From Dysgonamonadaceae bacterium (GTDB lineage: Bacteria; Bacteroidota; Bacteroidia; Bacteroidales; Dysgonomonadaceae), in the NCBI GenBank assembly GCA_031272205.1, contig JAISUH010000090.1, forward strand, positions 1 to 64,000: a DNA stretch of 64,000 nucleotides, read 5' to 3'. The notes beneath the pieces were generated by a model, which saw only the letters and a list, made by a program, of their open reading frames with translations, ran no database searches and had not been told where the DNA came from. Shown piece by piece: positions 36,172-45,415 of the stretch. The first letter of the stretch is position 1, and the number at the start of each line of letters is the position of its first letter. A program made the translations under genes and the position numbers.

Positions 36172-37527
36172 ATGAATATAAATACTCAACACTCGACAAA
36201 CGACAAAAAACTATTCATGGAAACTTATGGTTGTCAGATGAATGTGGCCGATTCGGAAGTCGTTGCCGCCATTATGGAGATGGATGGATACACGCTTACG
36301 GACAACGACCGCGAAGCCGACGCCATTTTTGTAAACACTTGTTCCGTCCGCGACAATGCCGAACAGCGCGTCGTGCAGCGCTTGGAATATTTCAACGCAC
36401 TAAAAAGAAAACGCAAGGGAAAGCTTGTCGTGGGAGTTTTGGGCTGTATGGCCGAACGCCTGAAATCAGACCTCATTGAAAACCACAACGTGGATTTGGT
36501 GGTAGGCCCCGACGCTTATCTCGACCTCCCCAATCTGATGGGTTTTGCCGAACAGGGAGAAAAAGCCATCAACGTGGAATTATCGAAAACCGAAACATAC
36601 AAGGACGTTATTCCCCTGAAAATCGGAGGCGTGAATATCTCCGGATTTATCTCCATCATGCGCGGGTGTGACAAGTTTTGTACCTATTGTATCGTGCCGT
36701 TCACACGGGGACGGGAACGCAGCCGCGAACCCGAAAGCATCTTAAACGAATTACGAGAGCTGCGTCGCAAAGGCTTCCGCGAGGTTACCCTGCTCGGTCA
36801 AAACGTAAATTCGTACCGCTACACCGACGGCGACAGAATGATTGACTTCCCTACCCTGCTCGAAAAAGCAGCCAATGAAGCGCCCGACATGCGCATCCGG
36901 TTCACCACATCGCATCCGAAAGACATGACGGACGAAACGCTCGAAACGATTGCTGCACACAAAAACATTTGTAACTACATCCATCTACCCGTACAAGCGG
37001 GCAGCTCGCGCATGTTGAAAATAATGAACCGCAAATACACCCGCGAATGGTATTTGGATCGCATCGCAGCCATCAAACGAATCATCCCCGACTGCGGAAT
37101 ATCGACCGATATCATGTGTGGATTTCATTCCGAAACCGAGGAAGACCATCAGGAAACACTGTCGCTGATGCGCGAAGTTGGCTTCGACTCGGCATTCATG
37201 TTCAAATATTCCGAACGGCCGGGAACCCGCGCCGCCAAGAATTTGGAAGACGACGTGCCGGAAGATGTTAAGATACGCCGACTGCAAGAAATCATCGAAT
37301 TGCAATTGGAACTTTCGCAAAAAAGCAACGAACGCGACCTCGGCAAAACCGTAGAGGCTTTGGTAGAAGGCTTTTCCAAACGTTCACGGGAACAATTTTT
37401 CGGACGGACGGATCAAAACAAAGTCATCATCTTCGATAAGAAAGGGCACAAAATAGGCGATTTGGTAAAGCTCCGCGTTACAGGATACACTGCGGCAACA
37501 TTATTCGGCGAAGAGCTGAGTGAATAA
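36172..37527 (+). CDS. miaB: tRNA-2-methylthio-N6-dimethylallyladenosine synthase MiaB
   Basis: A 451-residue methylthiotransferase. The N-terminal UPF0004 domain has auxiliary-cluster cysteines C21 (ETYGCQMN), C57 (NTCSVRDNA) and C92 (LGCMAER). The radical SAM cysteines are C166, C170 and C173 in RGCDKFCTYC. FTRGRERSREP and the C-terminal TRAM domain (residues about 385-450, GKTVEALVEGFSKRS) bind tRNA. MiaB adds the methylthio group to i6A37 of tRNAs reading UNN codons. A near-consensus -7 element (TATCTTTA, 36152-36159) is close upstream. It converges with hemG, with 12 bases between the stops. Confidence 0.98.
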   Translation: MNINTQHSTNDKKLFMETYGCQMNVADSEVVAAIMEMDGYTLTDNDREADAIFVNTCSVRDNAEQRVVQRLEYFNALKRKRKGKLVVGVLGCMAERLKSDLIENHNVDLVVGPDAYLDLPNLMGFAEQGEKAINVELSKTETYKDVIPLKIGGVNISGFISIMRGCDKFCTYCIVPFTRGRERSREPESILNELRELRRKGFREVTLLGQNVNSYRYTDGDRMIDFPTLLEKAANEAPDMRIRFTTSHPKDMTDETLETIAAHKNICNYIHLPVQAGSSRMLKIMNRKYTREWYLDRIAAIKRIIPDCGISTDIMCGFHSETEEDHQETLSLMREVGFDSAFMFKYSERPGTRAAKNLEDDVPEDVKIRRLQEIIELQLELSQKSNERDLGKTVEALVEGFSKRSREQFFGRTDQNKVIIFDKKGHKIGDLVKLRVTGYTAATLFGEELSE

Positions 37528-37539
37528 CCGCCGAAATTT

Positions 37540-38925
37540 TCAAATCTGCCGGATCATTTTTTCGGCAAAACGCAGCCCCTGTTCCATGCGGTTAGCCATA
37601 CCGATGCCGTCGCGGAGATTTCCCAAGATGTGCAGCCCCGAAAAACGCGATTCTGCGATAGAGACAGCTTCCAAGCGTTCATCCGTAGATATTTCATATT
37701 GGGGGATAGCGTGTTTGTGGCGGAACAGACGGATAAAATCGGGATTTTTCGCAGCCGGAAATTTCAACATTCGGTGAAACTCGCGGACAACAATGTTTTC
37801 GAGTTGCGCATCGTCCCGATCAAAAATATCCGGCCTTTGAATTCCGCCCATAAAAAAGGAGAACAGCGCTCCTTTTTCGGGCGCACGCCCGTCGAAACAA
37901 GCCGACGGGAAGAGAATGCCAAGCACATCCTCGCCGTCTTTCGATGAAACCAATCCACCAAAAGCCTTGAAATCAAGCCTGTCTCTGTCATCGATGCCAA
38001 CTGCCGCCTGCACAATGGGAGCATAGCGGATATTCGTTATTTTCCGCATTATCGCTTCGTCGATGAAAGGCATTAAATCGGGTAGTGCATAAGCTCCGAC
38101 TGTAAATACTACGTGTTGTGATTGAAGGGTTTTTTTCTCTCCGTTTTCTGCGAAAATTGTTATCCACGAATGGTTTTCGTCTTTCGGCAATATGGATATA
38201 CCGTTTACAGACAAAAAAACATTTTCACTCCCAATGCGTTTCGCCAAGGCTTCGGGCAGTCGCGACAAACCGCTTTTTATCGAAAAAATACCTTTTTTGA
38301 ATGTTTTTTCTCCATTTTTCAATGCCGCTTTTTTTTCTTTCGCTTTCGCGATGGAACCGCCGATGAAACTGCCGTAGTTCTGCTCCAAATTGTAGAGTTT
38401 AGGCAAGGCATGGCGGGTAATCAACATATTGGGATCGCCTGCATAAATGCCCGAAAGGAACGGATTCACGGCATAATCGACAAAGGATTTTCCCAATCGC
38501 CGCGCCGCCAACGAAGCGACCGACTCGTCGGGATTCGTCCCCTTAGCCCGAAAAGGCTCACCCAAGATACGGAATTTATCCGAAAAAGTAAACAAAGGCG
38601 TTGTGATGCCTCCCCACAGACCATTGGGCAGCGGATGAAATTTACCGTCCTTCCAAATCCGGCGGGATTCGGCTTCCGGCTTGGCGAATTCCACTTCGCA
38701 ATCGGGCTGCAATTCATCGAAAAGATCGGATACCTCTATCGAGGAAATAACGCCCGTATTAGGCCCCGACTCAAACAGAAAACCCCGCTCGGCAAGCGTG
38801 CGGATTTGTCCGCCGACGTAATCGTTTTTCTCCAAAACGGCAACCGAAAAACCTTTTTGTTTCAAGGCGAAAGCCGTTGTTAATCCGGTCAATCCCGCAC
38901 CGATAATCAAAAAATCTTTTTCCAT
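37540..38925 (-). CDS. hemG: Protoporphyrinogen oxidase (HemY-type)
   Basis: A 461-residue FAD enzyme of the HemY/PPOX class. The dinucleotide fold is FLIIGAGLTGLTTAFAL followed by EKNDYVGGQIRT and FESGPNT, conserved in this class. The C-terminal flavin contact is SGLHILGNLRDGIGMANRMEQ. It oxidises protoporphyrinogen IX (or coproporphyrinogen III in the Gram-positive route) to the porphyrin. The partner HemN makes protoporphyrinogen, so the first substrate is likelier. It starts 14 bases after hemN and is last in the putative receptor-permease-hemN-hemG operon. The electron acceptor in an anaerobe is not known from sequence. Confidence 0.94.
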   Translation of the reverse strand: MEKDFLIIGAGLTGLTTAFALKQKGFSVAVLEKNDYVGGQIRTLAERGFLFESGPNTGVISSIEVSDLFDELQPDCEVEFAKPEAESRRIWKDGKFHPLPNGLWGGITTPLFTFSDKFRILGEPFRAKGTNPDESVASLAARRLGKSFVDYAVNPFLSGIYAGDPNMLITRHALPKLYNLEQNYGSFIGGSIAKAKEKKAALKNGEKTFKKGIFSIKSGLSRLPEALAKRIGSENVFLSVNGISILPKDENHSWITIFAENGEKKTLQSQHVVFTVGAYALPDLMPFIDEAIMRKITNIRYAPIVQAAVGIDDRDRLDFKAFGGLVSSKDGEDVLGILFPSACFDGRAPEKGALFSFFMGGIQRPDIFDRDDAQLENIVVREFHRMLKFPAAKNPDFIRLFRHKHAIPQYEISTDERLEAVSIAESRFSGLHILGNLRDGIGMANRMEQGLRFAEKMIRQI

Positions 38926-38939
38926 TTCAACATTTATTT

Positions 38940-40307
38940 TTAGACGGGGGTGGAAAACAATTTGTTTGCTCCCTGCAACAACACATCGAGCGAAGCCGCC
39001 ACATTGCGGATAAAAGGCGAGCCTTTTTCCAACATGACAAGGCCTTCTTCGTCCAAGCGAATGATTCCGTCATCCGCAAATCCCTGCATTTTTTGTTCGG
39101 AAAAAGCCGTGGCTTGCTTCACATCGGCAACGGAAATATTCATCCGCGAAGCGATTTGCCGCCAATTGATCCTCTCGTTACACATAAGGTCGGTAATCAC
39201 TTCGCGCACAATCTGTTCACGTTCCGTCAGCGCATAACCTTTCTCAACGGGAAGATGTCCGCTTTCCAGCGTTTCGATGTACTGAGCCATATTTTTTGTG
39301 TTTTGCGTATAGGCCATCGACAGTTGCGAAATGCCCGTAACGCCGAAGGCGTAAACCTGACCGGTCGTCCGGCGCGTGCAATACCCCTGAAAATTGCGAT
39401 GGAGCTCGCCCTTTTGCAAGGCGGCGTACAGTTCGTCGTCCTCGCGTACAAAGTGGTCGAGCCCAACGGCTTTATACCCGCTTTCGAACAGCAATATCCG
39501 GGCTTTTTCGAACATCCGTTCTTTTTCTTCGCGTTCCGGCAAACCCCGCTTGTCCAATACAAGTTGTCTGGGAAAGAGCGACGGGAGGTGTGCGTAAGAA
39601 AAGGTAACCAAACGGTCGGGCGACAGGTCTATCGCTTTTCCGATGGTCTTGGAAAAACGTTCTGCCGTTTGCAGCGGCAAGCCGTAAATAAAATCGAGAT
39701 TGATACGGATCTTGTTTTGCCTCAAAAATTTAAAAATCCGCTCAATGGGAAGCAATGCCGATTTGCGATTAACAGCCTTCAGCACGTTATTATCGAAATC
39801 CTGAATACCGAGGCTCATACGGTTGAATCCTGCGCCAACTAACGAAGCGAAACCGGATTCGTCCATATATCCCGGATGGCACTCGATAGCTATTTCGGGG
39901 TTCGCGATACGGTCGAAACGCGACAACAATGCTCGGTTTATTTTTTCAATAAAAGCCGCAGGGATAGCCGTCGGCGTCCCGCCGCCGTAGTGGATCTGCG
40001 CAATTTTGCGATTGGAACGGATATACCCGCAAACGAGATCGATCTCTTTCAACACCGCATCTACATAACGAGACACTTCGTCGGTCTTCGCCATCGGGTA
40101 AGAATTGCAGCCGCAATAAAAACACATTTGCCTGCAATATGGGATGTGGATGTAGAACGACAGGTGCGGCGGGTCGGTCTCGTTAGAACGGACTATCGCC
40201 TTGTGCAAATCCTCTTCCGAAAAACCCGACCTGAAAAAATTTGCCGGAGGGTAACTCGTGTAACGAGGAACGGGTACGTTGTATTTTTGTAACAAACCGG
40301 TATTCAT
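38940..40307 (-). CDS. hemN: Oxygen-independent coproporphyrinogen III oxidase HemN
   Basis: A 455-residue radical SAM enzyme from ATG 40307, which overlaps the permease stop by 4 bases (ATGA). The four-cysteine motif is complete: C58, C62, C65 and C67 in YCRQMCFYCGC. The N-terminal RYTSYPPANFF, which binds substrate and the second SAM, marks true HemN rather than HemW. HYGGGTPTAI and the HemN C-terminal domain follow. It decarboxylates two propionates of coproporphyrinogen III to give protoporphyrinogen IX without oxygen. It sits between the permease and hemG. Confidence 0.97.
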   Translation of the reverse strand: MNTGLLQKYNVPVPRYTSYPPANFFRSGFSEEDLHKAIVRSNETDPPHLSFYIHIPYCRQMCFYCGCNSYPMAKTDEVSRYVDAVLKEIDLVCGYIRSNRKIAQIHYGGGTPTAIPAAFIEKINRALLSRFDRIANPEIAIECHPGYMDESGFASLVGAGFNRMSLGIQDFDNNVLKAVNRKSALLPIERIFKFLRQNKIRINLDFIYGLPLQTAERFSKTIGKAIDLSPDRLVTFSYAHLPSLFPRQLVLDKRGLPEREEKERMFEKARILLFESGYKAVGLDHFVREDDELYAALQKGELHRNFQGYCTRRTTGQVYAFGVTGISQLSMAYTQNTKNMAQYIETLESGHLPVEKGYALTEREQIVREVITDLMCNERINWRQIASRMNISVADVKQATAFSEQKMQGFADDGIIRLDEEGLVMLEKGSPFIRNVAASLDVLLQGANKLFSTPV

Positions 40308-41530
40308 TCGCCTTCTCCTTTCTCGCTTTTCAACGCATAAACCTTCGATTGGTAAATCCAAACGTAAATGCACGAAACAAGGGCTAATAGCAATTCAAAA
40401 GCGAACAACCCGACAAAGCCGAACATATCGCCAAAACGTGAACAGCCAAAGGCTACGATCATGGAACTGAGCTGAGCGATAACGATTTGCATCGTAAAAT
40501 CAGTGCCTTCGCGGCCATCGCGCACAATATCCATCGACGCCGTATAAACCATGGTGGAAGCCATGCCGTAAGTCCCCCAAACCAATACGATGCCTATTAT
40601 CATTATCAGTCGCGTGAATCCGCCTGCAAGCGTAAAACAGAGGAAATAAGCCGCTACAAAAACAATGACGACTGAGATGATTCTCCTCGCCCGGTCTTTT
40701 CCAATCCTACGAATCAGCAAACCCGACAAAAACGAACAGACAATACCGACCGCCGAACCAAAAATACCAACCATCACGCCAATTTGCGCCATCGAGTATT
40801 TTAAATCGACCATGAGAGAGGTTAGCGTGGACAAGATACCTATTAATCCCGAATAAAACAAAAACAAAAACACAACGTGTTTCCAAATGCCTTTCTGAGC
40901 AAAAAACCGGAATGAATCCTTCCAATTAGCGCGGTTCTTGGTTTCGCGTTTGCGAAGTTTCAAATTGCGATTCAAAACCAAGGGTACAAGAGCTGCAAGA
41001 ACAAACAGGGCTACAAAAGGCAACAATTTTCCCCAGCCGACCCGATGAAAAAGCATCAGCAAAAAACCGCCGCCCACCATTCTTCCGGTAAACAAACCCA
41101 TGGTCTGCATGCTGTTCAGGAGACTGCTGTCTTTCCGTTCGAAGGAACGGGCTGCCATAGCGTCGGTAGCGATGTCTTGCGTGGCGGAAGCAACAAAGGC
41201 AAAAACCACCAGCCCGATGATAAGTGCAAACTCCGTTCTGAGGTTCAAAAATGCCACGCCAAAAATGATAAGCGCGTAAATGATCTCCGACCCGATAATC
41301 CACCGTTTGTAATCGCGAACCGAATCGGTGCGACTATCAACCCAAGGCGACCACAAGAACTTAAATATCCACGGCAATTTGATGAGTTTCAGCAAAGCGA
41401 TGGCCAATAGCGAATATTCGCCTTGACGCATCAATACCGGCAGCACCGTAGCAAAAAAACTCATGGGAATGGCCTGTGCTATATATAGCGAAAAGAAGGT
41501 GAAAAGATGATATGTTTTTTCTGTTTTCAT
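40304..41530 (-). CDS. MFS permease, AmpG/RhtX-FptX-like
   Basis: A 408-residue, 12-segment inner-membrane transporter from ATG 41530. The early signature KLIKLPWIFKFLWSPWVDS is the AmpG/siderophore-permease motif (compare PWxxKFLWSPLVD). FVASATQDIATDAMA in segment 4 is also characteristic. This branch includes AmpG (muropeptides) and the single-protein siderophore permeases RhtX and FptX. Here it lies 40 bases after a TonB-dependent receptor and overlaps hemN by 4 bases, so the cargo may be a porphyrin precursor or iron chelate. That is inference from context; sequence alone does not give the substrate. Confidence 0.9.
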   Translation of the reverse strand: MKTEKTYHLFTFFSLYIAQAIPMSFFATVLPVLMRQGEYSLLAIALLKLIKLPWIFKFLWSPWVDSRTDSVRDYKRWIIGSEIIYALIIFGVAFLNLRTEFALIIGLVVFAFVASATQDIATDAMAARSFERKDSSLLNSMQTMGLFTGRMVGGGFLLMLFHRVGWGKLLPFVALFVLAALVPLVLNRNLKLRKRETKNRANWKDSFRFFAQKGIWKHVVFLFLFYSGLIGILSTLTSLMVDLKYSMAQIGVMVGIFGSAVGIVCSFLSGLLIRRIGKDRARRIISVVIVFVAAYFLCFTLAGGFTRLIMIIGIVLVWGTYGMASTMVYTASMDIVRDGREGTDFTMQIVIAQLSSMIVAFGCSRFGDMFGFVGLFAFELLLALVSCIYVWIYQSKVYALKSEKGEGE

Positions 41531-41570
41531 TTTCCTGATGTAAAGTCGTCGATTTGCAAACAATTGAATA

Positions 41571-43703
41571 TCAGAATCGATAAGCGATACTTCCTCCTAT
41601 CGATAAGGGTTTACTCGGTTTGCCCAACTTCCGTCCCGATACTTCGTAATAATACCCCAAATACTGGGTATCTGTAAGGTTACGTCCCCATAACGAAACT
41701 TCAATCTGTTTTTTCACGGCCGCGATTTGCGCGTTAAGCAAGCCGTAAAAGGGTTGGGCGACATCGTTTTTTTCGTTCCAATACAGGGTTCCCAAACCTT
41801 TGTAATTGCAGCTAAGTGACAATTTATCGGCAAGAGCGCTGCGACGGAAGAAAAAATCATAACGTGCTCCTACCGACACGGTGTTTCGGGGAACGAAGGG
41901 CGTAAATTTTCCGGCAAAATCGTCATTGACGCCTGTGGATGAATTATAGAGCGAATATTCTTTGAATTTAGCGTGTGTGTAGCCGTAAGCAGCCGACAGA
42001 TGCAGATTTTTCCACGGATTCGCAGATACCGACAGTTCCAAACCCTTGTTCGCGCTCTTTCCCGCATTAACCATCCGAATGCCGGTTTCGGGAATCAACT
42101 GGCGAATCTGCTGGTTCTTCAAGTCGATGTAGAACAGTGCAAATTCGGTTTGCAGTCGGTTTTCAAAAAATGCCGATTTCCCGCCGATTTCATAGTTCCA
42201 ACTGCTTTCAGGGCCAAACGAGCGGTCTTTTTCGCTATCAAAAACCGTATTGAATCCGCCTGTTTTATAGCCTTTCGAAACGGTAACATAGAATTGTCCG
42301 TCCCGCATAAAATGATATTGCAACGACATTTTGGGCGTCCATTGCGAGAAAGTCATCGGGGCATCAAAATCTCCTACCGGAACGGGTGTTCCGTTGGTGA
42401 TTTTCTGCTCGCGATAGACCGAATTAGCCTTTTCCAAATCGTAGCGGATACCCGCCTCCAAAGTGAACAGTCTCCCGAATTTCAGCGTGGACTGGTGGTA
42501 GGCGGCAATGCCCCGATTGTAGTCGTCATAGCGTTTTTCCAATTTGTAGGGCGGATTGGTCATGTTCATCCATACATCCGTACTGCGGTTGATGTCGTGG
42601 TTGAACGCAAAAAAGCCAAAATGCCAGCTATACACGTCGGAATAGAGGTTTTTCAGGTTTATTTCTTGCGAAACAAGCCTCTGGGTTTCAGACTGAACAG
42701 CGTAATACTTATCATCCGGAGAAGCATCCTGATCAACATCGTAACGGTCGTCGAGCCATTGAAACGATGTGAGCGCGTATAACCAGAGTAAATCGTTGTG
42801 ATAATCCACGCGAAAACCGCTATCGTAAAGCTTGCGACGGTATTTGCTTCCGTGATCCAAGCTCACGGAATCCACCGCATTTTTCTTCTCGTTTACGTCG
42901 CCATAGGCGAAAGCTCCCTGTTCGGTATATTCAAAATTATTGGTCAATCGAAGATTCAGGTTGATTTGCGGACGCCATTCCAAACGTGTGTTCATCGAAG
43001 CGTTGTCGAGCCCGTCGGCTTTCTTTCCGGTATGTTCGTTCTTAATGAATCCGCCATAATGATTGTAATCGGCCGAAACGGTGTAACCCAGCTTGTCATT
43101 GATTTTATCGGAACGCGAAAACAAAACGTAACGCTCGTTATACGACCCGAAACGCAGGTTTACTCTCGAACCTTGGTACTTCAACGGCGATTTTGTATGC
43201 ACAAGGATAATCCCGCCCAAGGCGTTCCGCCCGTAGAGCGTACCTTGCGGGCCACGAAGAAACTCCACCTTTTCCACATCGGCAAGGTTGATATCGAAAG
43301 ACGATTTTTCGAAATGGGGGATGCCGTCCACATACATGGCCACACCCGGAGCATTCACTAACGAGCCGATGCCGCGTACAAAAACCGACGAGGTGAGGCG
43401 TGTGTCGCGGTCGATCATAATAAAATTGGGGACAAAGGCCGAAAAATCCTTTATCGTGTTCAACTGTGCCGATTGCATCTCGCTTTGCGAAACGGAGGTG
43501 GCTGAGATCGGCCGTTTCAGCTGGTTATTGGTATATTTCACCCCCAAAACGATAATGGAGTCGAGGCTGACTTGCCGCAACGAATCGACCTCATTTGCCG
43601 AAACGGCAAACGAGGGGATTAAAAGAGTGCAGGCCAATACCGTCCTGAGAAACACGTTTCGATGCCATTGTTCACCGAAACAACACTGCCGATAATTCTT
43701 CAT
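41571..43703 (-). CDS. TonB-dependent outer-membrane receptor
   Basis: A 710-residue receptor from ATG 43703 (another ATG 13 codons upstream is nearly on the predicted transcript start). A signal peptide is followed by the plug domain: FSAFVPNFIMIDRDTRLT, SVFVRGIGSLVNAPGVAMY, VDGIPHFEK and VEFLRGPQGTLYGRNALGG. Then comes a 22-strand barrel with FLRGPQGT and C-terminal GGSIAYRF ending in Phe. There is no SusC-type carboxypeptidase extension and no SusD gene, so glycan uptake is unlikely. The fold matches siderophore, haem and vitamin receptors. It is first in the unit receptor-MFS-hemN-hemG. Confidence 0.94.
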   Translation of the reverse strand: MKNYRQCCFGEQWHRNVFLRTVLACTLLIPSFAVSANEVDSLRQVSLDSIIVLGVKYTNNQLKRPISATSVSQSEMQSAQLNTIKDFSAFVPNFIMIDRDTRLTSSVFVRGIGSLVNAPGVAMYVDGIPHFEKSSFDINLADVEKVEFLRGPQGTLYGRNALGGIILVHTKSPLKYQGSRVNLRFGSYNERYVLFSRSDKINDKLGYTVSADYNHYGGFIKNEHTGKKADGLDNASMNTRLEWRPQINLNLRLTNNFEYTEQGAFAYGDVNEKKNAVDSVSLDHGSKYRRKLYDSGFRVDYHNDLLWLYALTSFQWLDDRYDVDQDASPDDKYYAVQSETQRLVSQEINLKNLYSDVYSWHFGFFAFNHDINRSTDVWMNMTNPPYKLEKRYDDYNRGIAAYHQSTLKFGRLFTLEAGIRYDLEKANSVYREQKITNGTPVPVGDFDAPMTFSQWTPKMSLQYHFMRDGQFYVTVSKGYKTGGFNTVFDSEKDRSFGPESSWNYEIGGKSAFFENRLQTEFALFYIDLKNQQIRQLIPETGIRMVNAGKSANKGLELSVSANPWKNLHLSAAYGYTHAKFKEYSLYNSSTGVNDDFAGKFTPFVPRNTVSVGARYDFFFRRSALADKLSLSCNYKGLGTLYWNEKNDVAQPFYGLLNAQIAAVKKQIEVSLWGRNLTDTQYLGYYYEVSGRKLGKPSKPLSIGGSIAYRF

Positions 43704-43756
43704 GTATTTTAAAAAAATTGCCGCAAGGACAAACAATACCATTCATTAATCGGATA

Positions 43757-43764
43757 CAAAATTA
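43757..43764 (-). promoter_or_regulatory. -7 promoter element for the receptor-MFS-hemN-hemG unit
   Basis: The minus strand reads TAATTTTG, a full match to TAnnTTTG, 53 bases before ATG 43703. It lies just after the terminator of the upstream radical SAM gene, so the receptor unit is likely transcribed independently. I see no convincing Fur or haem-regulator box. Confidence 0.55.
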
Positions 43765-43782
43765 ATGGTTACAAACGAATTA

Positions 43783-43806
43783 AAAATCACTACTTATAGT
43801 GATTTT
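43783..43806 (-). terminator. Hairpin terminator at the end of the TIGR01212 gene
   Basis: AAAATCACTA (43783-43792) and TAGTGATTTT (43797-43806) form a perfect 10-bp stem with a CTTA loop, touching the stop codon of the radical SAM gene. On the minus strand it ends in five T. The stem is A/T rich, so strength is uncertain. Confidence 0.6.
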
Positions 43807-44729
43807 CACGGCCAAAGCCGTCCTTGAACCGTGTTTCGTTCGATAAAACGCTTGATGATTTTTTCGGTCAGTTCATAATTCTTCAATCCCCAATCGGGAG
43901 CGACGAGCAGTTCCTTGGGCGATTGCGAGGCAAAGCGCTCGATGAAAAAATCGGGATTCAGCCGCTCGGCAAAATCCACACACAAATCGACGTACTCATT
44001 AAGTTCGAAGATATAAAAAGATTCGGACAGCAACTCAAACTCCTTTGCCATTGCCGTTCCACGAATAATTTGCAATTGGTGTAATTTTAGGGTTGTGAGC
44101 GGCAGCTTAGACAGTTCCGCGGCATGGTTCAACAGGTCGTCGTAAGTCTCGCCCGGCAAACCCAAAATCACATGAGCGCCGACGGGAATACCGCATGCCG
44201 CCGTCTTGATGATCGCTTCGGACGAATCCTCGAAGGTATGCTGTCGGTTGATCCGTTCCAAAGTTTTGTTGAGCGTCGATTCCACGCCGTATTCAATCAG
44301 CACAAAAGTTTTTTTGCTCAATTTCTCAAAATAATCGAGCAGCGCGTCTGGCATACAGTCGGGGCGCGTGCTGACGACTAATCCCACAACACCGGGAAAG
44401 GCTAAGGCCTCCTCGTATTTGGCAATCAGCACATCAAGGGTTTCATAGGTGTTGGTGTAAGATTGGAAATAAGCCAAGTATTTCATTTCCGGATATTTCC
44501 GCGAGAAAAAGCGGAGTCCGTCAGCCATCTGTTCCGAAACCGTTTTTTGCGGCTTTCCATACCCCGGACTGAAACTCCGGTTGTTGCAATAAGTGCAGCC
44601 GCCACGCCCCTTACTGCCGTCGCGATTGGGACAGGTAAAACCGGCGTTCACCGATATTTTCTGCACTTTATACGGAAAACGAGCGGCAAGGAACAGGGAG
44701 AAATCGCGGTATGGCTTGATGAAATTCAT
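43806..44729 (-). CDS. TIGR01212 family radical SAM protein (YhcC/YtqA-like)
   Basis: A 307-residue radical SAM protein. Cysteines C33, C45 and C48 (FTCPNRDGSKGRGGCTYC) show the extended CX11CX2C spacing typical of TIGR01212/Elp3-like members. GVVGLVVSTRPDCMPDALLDY and VIEYGVESTL-like LIEYGVESTLNKTLERINR follow, then VILGLPGETYDD. No substrate is established to my knowledge. It lies upstream of the receptor operon and downstream of ysxC on the same strand, with 67 bases between it and ysxC. Confidence 0.94.
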   Translation of the reverse strand: MNFIKPYRDFSLFLAARFPYKVQKISVNAGFTCPNRDGSKGRGGCTYCNNRSFSPGYGKPQKTVSEQMADGLRFFSRKYPEMKYLAYFQSYTNTYETLDVLIAKYEEALAFPGVVGLVVSTRPDCMPDALLDYFEKLSKKTFVLIEYGVESTLNKTLERINRQHTFEDSSEAIIKTAACGIPVGAHVILGLPGETYDDLLNHAAELSKLPLTTLKLHQLQIIRGTAMAKEFELLSESFYIFELNEYVDLCVDFAERLNPDFFIERFASQSPKELLVAPDWGLKNYELTEKIIKRFIERNTVQGRLWP

Positions 44730-44796
44730 TGTAGCGAATCAACGTTTTTTTTGAGAACAGGTAACAAGTGGAAAAATGAAGCCATACGGATATTTC

Positions 44797-45393
44797 TTAG
44801 ATACTTTTGTTGATTTCCTCAATATAATCCAACAACTCATCCCTCCCCTTTTTTGTTTCGGACGAAGTAACAAAAATGGGCGGCAGCTCTTCCCATGTTT
44901 CGAGCAATTTTTGCTTATAGGCCTCCACTTGCAAGCCTAATTTACCCGAACCTTGTTTGTCGGCTTTGGTGAAAACAACAGCAAAAGGAACGCCGTTTTC
45001 GCCCAGCCATTCAATAAATTCCATATCGATTTTTTGGGGTTCATGGCGGCTATCGACCAACACAAAAAGCGAAGTCATGGTCTCGCGGTGCAGCACATAG
45101 CTGTCGATTAACTTCCGAAGCTGTTCGCGGCTTTCCTTCCCGCGGCGGGCGTATCCGTAGCCCGGCAAATCCACCAAATACCACTCTCCATTGATGAGGA
45201 AATGGTTGATAAGCATGGTTTTCCCCGGCCGTGCAGAGGTCAGCGCCAATCCTTTCCGGTTGGTCAACATATTGATCAGGGATGACTTCCCCACATTGGA
45301 GCGTCCGATAAAAGCATATTCGGGTTTTCCGTCTTGGGGACATTTGCGGTAATCGCTGTTGCTGACTATAAATTCGGCTGTTTTTATATTCAT
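44797..45393 (-). CDS. ysxC: Ribosome biogenesis GTP-binding protein YihA/YsxC
   Basis: A 198-residue Era/EngB-type GTPase. G1 is GRSNVGKSS (30-38), G3 region is [10 protein letters not shown], and G4 is FTKADKQG. The N-terminus ([16 protein letters not shown]) matches EngB proteins. It assists assembly of the 50S subunit and is usually essential. It is followed on the same strand by the TIGR01212 gene and preceded 22 bases upstream by the symporter gene, so all three may be co-transcribed. Confidence 0.97.
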   Translation of the reverse strand: MNIKTAEFIVSNSDYRKCPQDGKPEYAFIGRSNVGKSSLINMLTNRKGLALTSARPGKTMLINHFLINGEWYLVDLPGYGYARRGKESREQLRKLIDSYVLHRETMTSLFVLVDSRHEPQKIDMEFIEWLGENGVPFAVVFTKADKQGSGKLGLQVEAYKQKLLETWEELPPIFVTSSETKKGRDELLDYIEEINKSI

Positions 45394-45415
45394 CTTTCTT
45401 CAAACTTCAAAAAAA

